Shown: one piece after another, positions 31,827-37,035 of the stretch
How positions within the stretch are numbered: position 1 is the first letter of the stretch
Layout: each line of letters begins with the position of its first letter
Origin: an uncultured Ruminococcus sp.
Lineage (GTDB): Bacteria; Bacillota; Clostridia; Oscillospirales; Ruminococcaceae
Length of the DNA stretch: 37,035 bases
Assembly (NCBI GenBank): GCA_947624255.1
Contig: CANQJO010000018.1
Span: forward strand, 1-37,035
Direction: 5' to 3'
Notes under the pieces: model-generated
Seen by the model: only the letters and a program-made list of their open reading frames with translations
Databases searched by the model: none
What the model was told of the DNA's origin: nothing
Translations under genes and position numbers: made by a program

Positions 31827-32228
31827 TCAGATCAGCTTGATCGGCGGCTCATCGCTGCCGACACGGACACAGATCACATGGCTGTCCGGAGTGCGCAGGA
31901 ACATTTCAGGGTTGTGGAAACGCTCGGCAAATTTGGATGCAAGAGCATCAGAGATCGAGCAGAAATCTTCCCGTCCAAGCCCTGCAATGAAGAATGTGCC
32001 TTTCACCACATCGTAGGGGATGCCGTTTTCGTCAAAGAGCGTTCGGTTCAGCGGATAGCCGAGGGCAATGGCATCGTCTGCATAGATAAGCCCCACTAAA
32101 TCTTCCCAAGGATAGGTGCAGGCAATGTCGCCGCCGACCAATCGGTGCAGTTCCGCTGCGGTGTGGTCGATCTCAACCAGTCTCGGCGGCTCCATCGGAG
32201 CGATCAGAAGAACTCTTATCCGTTCCAT
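31827..32228 (-). CDS. DUF3846 family protein
   Basis: A 133-residue protein with the family pattern RVLLIAPMEPPRLVEIDHTAAELHRLVGGDIACTYPWEDLVGLIYADDAIALGYPLNRTLFDENG and KGTFFIAGLG. DUF3846 proteins are widespread in Firmicute plasmids and conjugative elements, and their function is unknown. ATG 32228 lies inside the end of the DUF4314 gene (overlap 13 bp), with GGAGGCGG as its ribosome site, so translation is coupled. Confidence 0.8.
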   Translation of the reverse strand: MERIRVLLIAPMEPPRLVEIDHTAAELHRLVGGDIACTYPWEDLVGLIYADDAIALGYPLNRTLFDENGIPYDVVKGTFFIAGLGREDFCSISDALASKFAERFHNPEMFLRTPDSHVICVRVGSDEPPIKLI

Positions 32229-32701
32229 TTGCCGCCTCCGTTCTGCGCTTGCTGAATCGCATACCACTGCATCAGCGGTTTCTTTTCGGCAAGACCTGCA
32301 GCGGACAGGGCTTCAAAATGACCGCACTCGTCACACACATAAATGTCGGCGCGGCGGCTCAGTGCATGATGCAATGTCTTTCCCGGCATCGGCGCTCCGC
32401 AGCGAGGGCAGATGCAGTCGCTCTCGGGCTGATGCTTGCCCCACCAGTCAAGCGTGACCTTTGCCTCGGCATCGGTGCAGATCTTATGGGCGCTGTCTGC
32501 GCCGTAGCACACATTGAGGGAACTGCCCATGTCCCAGCGTGCCATGATCGAGCCAATATCATCCACCCCAATAACGGTAGCCTGCGATCCTGCCGGAATG
32601 TTCACATAGGGATCATCCATGCAGTCAAGGGCAATGCGGCATCCTGCAGGGTAATCCCTGCGGAGCCGTTCAACTGTTTCACGATTCGGAAACTGGTTCA
32701 T
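32216..32701 (-). CDS. DUF4314 protein with C-terminal zinc ribbon
   Basis: A 161-residue protein. Residues about 8-75 match DUF4314 (VERLRRDYPAGCRIALDCMDDPYVNIPAGSQATVIGVDDIGSIMARWDMGSSLNV), a small SH3-like barrel often found in mobile-element genes. A zinc ribbon follows (CICPRCGAPMPGK, then YVCDECG). The ATG overlaps the stop of the preceding gene by 4 bp. The function is unknown; nucleic acid binding is a fair guess from the ribbon. Confidence 0.8.
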   Translation of the reverse strand: MNQFPNRETVERLRRDYPAGCRIALDCMDDPYVNIPAGSQATVIGVDDIGSIMARWDMGSSLNVCYGADSAHKICTDAEAKVTLDWWGKHQPESDCICPRCGAPMPGKTLHHALSRRADIYVCDECGHFEALSAAGLAEKKPLMQWYAIQQAQNGGGKWNG

Positions 32702-33636
32702 TCTGCATCCTCCTCTGCGGTCTGGTCGGTATCGGCGGGCTGGTCATCGGTCTCTGCGTTTTTGGCAGCCTTGGCTGCATCGCGCTTTGCCTTCTGGCAC
32801 TCCGTCCACTTTGCCTTTTCTTCATCGTTGCGGAAAGCGGTGTGACCGGTCAGATGCTCCATGAGGATGCGGCGGTCGGCCTTGTACTCCGCGCCGCCGA
32901 AGCCGATGCGTACCAGCCAGATGCGCATTGCGTACTTTTCGTTGCTGTCATCGACATCCTTTGCCTGTACTCGCTTCTGCGTGATCGCCATGCGGTTCAT
33001 TGCAGCGGCGAGCTTGGTGAATGTCTGTACATGCTCTGCATCGGGGGCGGCACCGAAACCGTTGAAGATCAGCTTGTCCTCGGCGAAGTAAATGCCCTTC
33101 AGCTCGGGATTCGTTTTTTCCCACTCTCTGATGAAGGCGATCAGCTCATAGATGCTACGAAACTCATGCTCAGCGATGGCATCCACAAGGGTCTGGTCTG
33201 CGTAGAATTCGCCGGCGGTCGCCTTGCTGATGAGCGCCCCGCGTGAGTGGATCATGCAGATGAGGTTTATCAGGCTCTGCACCGTGTGGTCTGTCAGCGG
33301 AAAGCTGATCTCCGTGTTCAGCGGGAAACCGCTGTCCGACTGCTCGGTCTGTTCAAGCTGATCTTCCTCGGCGACTGTCTCGTCAAGCTCATCGGTCTGC
33401 TCCGGCTCGTCCTCATCGCTGCTTGCCGGAACGATTATCTGTTCGGCGAGCAGTGCATCGATCACATTCTGGTCGGCATCGTCTGCGACCGTAAGGCTAC
33501 CGTCCTTCTCGACAGTGAATGCGCCGATCTCGTAAGCGCATCTCGGCATCATGGTGTAGCGGCTCTTCAGTCCGGTAAGTGCCTCGATCTTCTTGACGAG
33601 GTCCTTACGGTTGGCAATGTTCAGTGCGTAGTTCAT
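32698..33636 (-). CDS. conjugative-element protein of unknown function with shared C-terminal module
   Basis: A 312-residue protein. The N-terminal domain (about 1-70, ALNIANRKDLVKKIEALTGLKSRYTMMPRCAYEIGAFTVEKDG) is followed by an acidic linker rich in Glu/Asp/Gln (about 75-105) and a helical middle. The C-terminal module is KYAMRIWLVRIG..GAEY...HLTGHTAFR, matching the end of the amidoligase at 30781, with a charged Ala/Lys/Asp tail after it. I cannot assign a function; I recall it annotated as virulence-related in gut Firmicutes. ATG 33636 is set by AGGAGG. It is the first gene of the minus-strand block. Confidence 0.65.
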   Translation of the reverse strand: MNYALNIANRKDLVKKIEALTGLKSRYTMMPRCAYEIGAFTVEKDGSLTVADDADQNVIDALLAEQIIVPASSDEDEPEQTDELDETVAEEDQLEQTEQSDSGFPLNTEISFPLTDHTVQSLINLICMIHSRGALISKATAGEFYADQTLVDAIAEHEFRSIYELIAFIREWEKTNPELKGIYFAEDKLIFNGFGAAPDAEHVQTFTKLAAAMNRMAITQKRVQAKDVDDSNEKYAMRIWLVRIGFGGAEYKADRRILMEHLTGHTAFRNDEEKAKWTECQKAKRDAAKAAKNAETDDQPADTDQTAEEDAE

Positions 33637-33704
33637 ATGTGTTTCCTCCTGATTTGTAGTCAGCCTTCCGACTGCCCTATGCAGCCTTCTCTGGCGGTAG
33701 TGAC

Positions 33705-33733
33705 ATATTAAAGGATTTTGGCTGAAAATGCAA
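33705..33733 (-). promoter_or_regulatory. promoter of the conjugative-element block
   Basis: On the minus strand, TTGCAT (complement of 33728-33733), 17 bp, TAATAT (complement of 33705-33710), about 70 bp before ATG 33636. A GGGGCG/CGCCCC hairpin (33756-33773) lies just upstream. Confidence 0.55.
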
Positions 33734-33816
33734 GACTGTAATATGGAGAATGTATGGGGCGTATCTGCGCCCCTGATTGTGCATTTTATGACTGAGAGTA
33801 TCACTTTTTCTTATGG

Positions 33817-34750
33817 ACGAATTTCGTACATCTGAAATGCTCGGACTTGTGTATCTGAAAAGAGCAATCATCACGCAGATTCGGCATTTATCTATGCTTT
33901 CAAAACGGGCATACTATGCGTTCACTTTGGTGTATCTCACCGTATTGCATATTACAGTAGTATGAAATTCGTATCTTTGGATCGCTCGACGAAATCCGTC
34001 GGACGATATGAAAAACACGCATCAAATGACACCCCGAACAATTTTGTACGGCATACTTTCTCAATCAGACAAGGCCAGAATTGCACGAGAGTCCATTATG
34101 AGACTGTCGGAATTATTGCTTTCTCATTTTTGAGAAGCGAATATATAGTAGCGAAGCTACCAATATGCGCAGAACCAAGCGTACGAAATTCGTACTGCTG
34201 TGCTTATCACTATTGGATAATGAAAAAATGCCCGGTGCTTCAACTACCAGTCCTATACCAAGCGTCCGTTTTTCGGACGGCTGTGCTATTCTCGGTTTCC
34301 ACGATGATTATTTAGGGTTATGAGTTAGACTCATACTCTTTTCAGATGATGAGGTCGGTGTAGCCGAGGGCATATTTGGATTGTCGATATAATATGAGCC
34401 AGAATCCCCCCTGCGGCTGTTGCCCGTGACCTTATGCCCACCTGAACTGACATTATTCTTTTGTAAAATCAGCAGGTTATCATTACACTGTATATTTCGC
34501 TCACCCAAGATTTGTGTACGGTTTTGCTTTCCATTTTTGGAAAGCGAGTTTAACAGCTTTCATAGCTCCTAGCAAAGGGGGTGTCGCTCAAATCTACGCC
34601 CTTTATTTGCAGCGAAATCATTATGAGAACAAATGCAGCGGTTCACCGATTACATGAAAAGTACAGAGATGCAATTCCGCGATGAGAGGAGTCTAATTCC
34701 GACCATTCAGAGCTGAGGGTTTTGCTCAAAAAATGAGCAATAGCATTTGC
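33817..34750. repeat. field of short palindromes, left part
   Basis: No supported gene. Palindromes seen: 33817-33827 ACGAATTTCGT; 33961-33974; 33987-34001 CGACG/CGTCG; 34034-34051; 34121-34136 TTCTCA-T4-TGAGAA; 34148-34160 GTAGC/GCTAC; 34181-34195 GTACGAAATTCGTAC; 34263-34279 CGTCCG-T5-CGGACG; 34320-34334 ATGAGT/ACTCAT; 34526-34545 GCTTTCCA-T4-TGGAAAGC; 34732-34750 TTGCTCA-A5-TGAGCAA. Most are perfect, with 5-8 bp arms and short A/T loops. Confidence 0.8.
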
Positions 34751-34764
34751 ATGAGCAGATGATT

Positions 34765-34830
34765 ATGCCCCTCTGCACTTACAAAGATCGCCCGCCTTTT
34801 TGCGAAGTGTTGTAAGCGACAGAAGGGCAT
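34765..34830. repeat. 66-bp nested stem-loop repeat, copy A
   Basis: The outer stem is ATGCCCCTCTG with CAGAAGGGCAT, the middle stem CTTACAA with TTGTAAG, and the inner stem TCGC with GCGA around a 10-nt loop. It lies 19 bp past the stop of the Rha-type gene that ends at 34850. Copies B (35544) and C (36612) have the same length and design. Confidence 0.85.
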
Positions 34831-34849
34831 GTGTTCCCACTCGCTTAAA

Positions 34850-35110
34850 TTAGGGTGGACTCACGCTGGGAAGTGACTTCGTTGTTTCCGTTATCCTCTG
34901 CCCTCGCTTCGCTGCATAATTGGTTAGGATACGCTTTCGCTCCTGAAAATCTTGCACCGATAGCAGCAGTCCTATATCCACAGTCTGTAAATCATCAAGC
35001 AACGAAATCTGATCCTGTGACAGATACGGGCGTATGCTCTGTCCCTTTTCAACTCCATTTTTCTTGCGGAATTGTTTTGCAGTCATTCCAAGAACGATGC
35101 GGTTCAGCAT
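34850..35110 (-). CDS. C-terminal part of a Rha-type antirepressor (split gene or coupled partner)
   Basis: An 86-residue protein. LNRIVLGMTAKQFRKKNGVEKGQSIRPYLSQDQISLLDDLQTVDIGLLL is the type of C-terminal region that follows the DNA-binding domain in phage Rha and related regulators, which usually form one protein. Here it is in the +1 frame relative to the upstream gene, with ATG and TGA sharing ATGCTGA at 35110-35104. It may be a frameshift split, programmed frameshifting, or a coupled second protein. There is no separate ribosome site, so stand-alone translation would rely on coupling. Confidence 0.55.
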   Translation of the reverse strand: MLNRIVLGMTAKQFRKKNGVEKGQSIRPYLSQDQISLLDDLQTVDIGLLLSVQDFQERKRILTNYAAKRGQRITETTKSLPSVSPP

Positions 35111-35505
35111 ATCGCACTCATTACTATAGTGGTATGGTCTGGCATTGGGAATTGCTGCCTTGTTGACACAAGCGACTTGATGAAAATTTCCATATCGTTA
35201 AACCGCTTGATATACATCTCCTTAAAGCGGGCGGCTTTTTTGCCTCGATAGCCCATTACCAGAAACACAAATCCGTCACGAGTCATCGTGTAACAAGGCT
35301 GTCTATGTCCCTGTTCATTGAGGTAATTCGACTCCGCAAAATTGAGGAGTCGGAATTCATCGGAACAATCAAGGCTTCTAATGTCACGAAGAACCAAATC
35401 ATGCCTCTTCTCAAAGAACTGAGCGACATATCTGCTGTCAACTCTGACCGTAGCCTGCTTGTCTACGAAAATACCATAGTTATCAATTGGAACAATTGTC
35501 TGCAT
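35104..35505 (-). CDS. Rha-family phage regulatory protein (DNA-binding part)
   Basis: A 133-residue protein with the Rha pattern: DSRYVAQFFEKRHDLVLRDIRSL, then FRLLNFAESNYLNEQGHRQPCYTMTRDGFVFLVMGYRGKKAARFKEMYIKRFNDME. In phages Rha affects the lysis-lysogeny choice and interferes with infection in strains lacking IHF. AGGAGG lies about 9 bp before ATG 35505. The natural continuation appears in the overlapping gene at 34850. It sits between 66-bp repeats A and B, together with the BRO-N gene, in what looks like a prophage regulatory remnant. Confidence 0.8.
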   Translation of the reverse strand: MQTIVPIDNYGIFVDKQATVRVDSRYVAQFFEKRHDLVLRDIRSLDCSDEFRLLNFAESNYLNEQGHRQPCYTMTRDGFVFLVMGYRGKKAARFKEMYIKRFNDMEIFIKSLVSTRQQFPMPDHTTIVMSAIC

Positions 35506-35543
35506 TTATCATACCTCCTGCAAAAATGTTCTGGCATATGCTT

Positions 35544-35609
35544 ATGCCCCTCTGCACTGACAAAGATCGCAGTTTATCTTGCGAACCATTGTAAGCACCA
35601 GAAGGGCAT
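35544..35609. repeat. 66-bp nested stem-loop repeat, copy B
   Basis: Same outer stem as copy A. The inner stem TCGC/GCGA encloses a different 10-nt loop (AGTTTATCTT). The middle stem has one mismatch. It lies 6 bp past the stop of the BRO-N gene and upstream of the Rha gene. Confidence 0.85.
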
Positions 35610-35615
35610 AAGATA

Positions 35616-36116
35616 TCAATATGATCCGTTCAGCCGTTTCTTTTCCTGCTCTGCTTTCACAGCTCTGTCGGCTTTCATCTCTGTCAGCATCTGAATTGCC
35701 ATATCCGGGTCAGCCAGCAGATCATCAATCGCATATACACCGTGCTTGCGAATAGATGGGAGAACATCATGCGTGACCCAACGTTTGAACTTGTGCAGCT
35801 TTTCGATCCTCTCCTGCACCTCGATGGGGTACGCATACGGATCACCAGAATGATTCGTTCTCTCCGGCTGCATGGAGAACAAGAGAGAATACATACCGCT
35901 TTCGTTGACAAAAATCGCTTTCTGCGTTCTGCCGAGAGAATCGGTCAGCGGCATGACCATTTTATCCTCGTCCTCGACTCTGCCGAGACTTCTGTTAGGG
36001 TTCTTATCCCCGAATGCTTTGCAGATGTCCCTGCCAACAAACCACGGATCACCGTTCACTGTAACAGTGCGTACCTCGCCGAAATCGGCATTGCTGAATG
36101 TCGTCATATTTTCCAT
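35616..36116 (-). CDS. BRO-N domain antirepressor, short form
   Basis: A 166-residue protein. The BRO-N domain (about 8-110) has VRTVTVNGDPWFVGRDICKAFG, SLGRVEDEDKMVMPLTDSLG, FVNESGMYSLLFSMQPE and FKRWVTHDVLPSIRKHGVYAID. Relatives continue with a coiled coil and a C-terminal DNA-binding domain. Here the protein ends shortly after MKADRAVKAEQEKKR, six bp before the 66-bp repeat B, so the C-terminal domain is lost or was never attached. GGAGG sets ATG 36116. Such proteins relieve phage repressors or regulate prophage genes. Confidence 0.8.
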   Translation of the reverse strand: MENMTTFSNADFGEVRTVTVNGDPWFVGRDICKAFGDKNPNRSLGRVEDEDKMVMPLTDSLGRTQKAIFVNESGMYSLLFSMQPERTNHSGDPYAYPIEVQERIEKLHKFKRWVTHDVLPSIRKHGVYAIDDLLADPDMAIQMLTEMKADRAVKAEQEKKRLNGSY

Positions 36117-36148
36117 ATTGAGTTCCTCCACATAATTTCTTTTGAATA

Positions 36149-36802
36149 TTCCCGTGAAAATCGGGAAATGTGTAATTTATCGCTGTTCGAATAACGGACG
36201 GCGTTATGATAATGGGTATCGGGTGCAAATCGCTGTACGAATTTCGTACTGCGTTGGTGTAATAGCTCATATACTCATTTAAACCCTTGCATTCAAAACC
36301 ATCACCTTGATTTAGGGTAGTGGTTATGCTGCAATCACCGAACTGCCGACGAATTTCGTTGTTAGTTCATATGCGTTGACAAATATTCCCTCATTTGTAA
36401 TGTGTATTATCATGAAGTGCGTCCGTTTTTCGGACGCAGTAGTTCTGTAAACAACATTACAGTCTGGATCATCGTGCAGCAAATGGACTGCATACGAATT
36501 TTGTTCGCAGTTCAAAATGAACTGAAACAACTGAGCTGTCAGAAGGTGCGTCCGTTTTTCGGACAGACCCGCCCTTGAACAATGATACAATACCGCCGCC
36601 GTCTGTAGTCTATGAACCTCTGCCCTTACATGCATCGCCGGTAATATTGCGAAGTATTGTAAGCGACAGAAGTGCAGCTCAGACCGACGAATTTCGTCGC
36701 TCTGGTCTATCGTGTAATATTTCTTTTGTGCGAACGAATATCGTACACACAAATCCTACCGTTGAATAATGAAGCGTATTTTATGCGTCCGTTTTTCGGA
36801 CG
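36149..36802. repeat. field of short palindromes, right part
   Basis: Palindromes: 36149-36167 TTCCCG/CGGGAA; 36191-36207 ATAACG/CGTTAT; 36235-36249 GTACGAATTTCGTAC; 36340-36368 GAACT..CGACGAA/TTCGTTG..AGTTC; 36379-36398 ACAAAT/ATTTGT; 36419-36437 GCGTCCG-T5-CGGACGC; 36445-36462 CTGTAA/TTACAG; 36508-36524 CAGTTCA-A3-TGAACTG; 36550-36564 GTCCG-T5-CGGAC; 36685-36699 CGACGAA-T-TTCGTCG; 36726-36752 (two mismatches); 36786-36802 CGTCCG-T5-CGGACG. No convincing gene lies in this stretch. Confidence 0.8.
36612..36677. repeat. 66-bp nested stem-loop repeat, copy C
   Basis: Aligns end to end with copy A without gaps. The inner stem TCGC/GCGA holds a third 10-nt loop (CGGTAATATT). The CTTACA/TGTAAG middle stem is kept, and the outer stem is weaker. 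No gene adjoins it. Confidence 0.8.
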
Positions 36803-36897
36803 GGCAAATCCACAACATTATTAGCGTCAGAAGCGTAGCGCATTATTATCTTGTATGATATAGTTAGCCCTAAATCATACTCTCCTTTCCTCAAATG

Positions 36898-36980
36898 TGG
36901 TATAATAGAAATAGGTGCTGTGGACTTTTAATTATTTTCTGTAGCTCGACTACTTTAGGGAGTGTAAAGCCACAATTCTA
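36898..36980 (+). ncRNA. candidate structured RNA behind an extended -10 promoter
   Basis: TGGTATAAT (36898-36906) is an extended -10 element. From about 36913 the sequence can fold: TGTGG (36919-36923) with CCACA (36970-36974), CTTT (36925-36928) with AAAG (36966-36969), and inside GTAG (36941-36944) with CTAC (36950-36953). No reading frame follows before the window ends. It could equally be the leader of a gene beyond 37035. Confidence 0.3.
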
Positions 36981-37035
36981 TTCCAAATGTTAATAGCCGG
37001 ATAAGTCAAAGAATTTTCATCTCATGCAAGTTTAC

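Noticed and set aside
34308..34508. 66-codon minus-strand frame starting at TTG
   Set aside because: No ribosome site and low-complexity Ser/Asn composition; not supportable as a gene.
34765..36677. Integron-type attC sites for the 66-bp repeats
   Set aside because: They fold as imperfect hairpins of similar length, but the GTTRRRY/RYYYAAC core sites are absent and no integron integrase is in the window.
36324..36752. 142-codon minus-strand frame
   Set aside because: It runs through six or more palindromes and copy C of the 66-bp repeat, has no ribosome site or recognisable domain, and its cysteine/histidine-rich composition looks like read-through of non-coding DNA.
33817..36802. CRISPR array
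   Set aside because: The repeated units are short palindromes of several classes with irregular spacing (about 25-200 bp). No constant direct repeat with uniform spacers and no cas genes were seen.

Overview
The window looks like accessory chromosomal DNA from a gut or rumen clostridium close to Ruminococcus (Oscillospiraceae). The main evidence is two secreted proteins with near-identical Ruminococcus-style type I dockerins, a secreted Ig-like protein with a Ruminococcus-type signal peptide, strong AGGAGG ribosome binding sites and many TTGxxx-17-TATAAT promoters. No rRNA, tRNA or CRISPR array was seen. Several mobile-element layers are stacked here: recombinase fragments, an intact IS1182-type insertion sequence, a tandem large serine recombinase cassette, a conjugative-element-like block of small genes, and a prophage-like antirepressor region.

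Layout. 1-159 and 7393-7788 hold the N-terminal and C-terminal remains of large serine recombinase genes. Between them are a methyltransferase-like gene (+) and two minus-strand units: two short envelope proteins (1121-2502), and a radical SAM/SPASM enzyme followed by two dockerin proteins (7126 down to 2729). 7915-10250 has two strong promoters, a tandem 8-bp repeat and a large secreted Ig-like protein. 10324-15901 is a tightly overlapping plus-strand operon that reads as a RiPP (ribosomally made, modified peptide) cluster: a 31-residue precursor-like peptide, a lipoprotein whose C-terminus copies that precursor, a PqqD-like recognition protein, a nucleotidyltransferase, an HPr-kinase-like protein, an S24/S26 peptidase, a methyltransferase and an ABC exporter. 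This resembles the tailoring half of kinase-bearing lasso peptide clusters, without the lasso cyclase or transglutaminase-type protease.

16099-21239 (minus strand) contains a second RiPP cluster: a 73-residue peptide with repeated ACGAAD (CX3D) units, its radical SAM/SPASM maturase, a flavin/ferredoxin protein and a nitroreductase. Downstream are DUF1848, a zinc macrodomain gene interrupted by one amber codon, and a class M sirtuin (protein ADP-ribosylation module). An HxlR regulator gene on the plus strand (23119) was probably the divergent partner of the ACGAAD operon until an IS1182-type element (21360-22984, with an 8-bp TTGAGCTA target duplication) landed between them.

23558-27656 is a recombinase cassette: zinc-finger/HTH protein, SHOCT-like protein and two large serine recombinases. 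27831-33636 is a minus-strand block typical of clostridial conjugative elements, with DUF4314, DUF3846, an amidoligase and a gamma-glutamylcyclotransferase, plus two 115-bp intergenic repeats carrying a terminator hairpin with a compensatory base-pair change. 33.8-36.8 kb is gene-poor. It has BRO-N and split Rha-type antirepressor genes embedded in about two dozen short perfect or near-perfect palindromes of a few recurring classes, and three 66-bp copies of a nested stem-loop with a variable 10-nt apical loop. This palindrome field is the least explained structure in the window.
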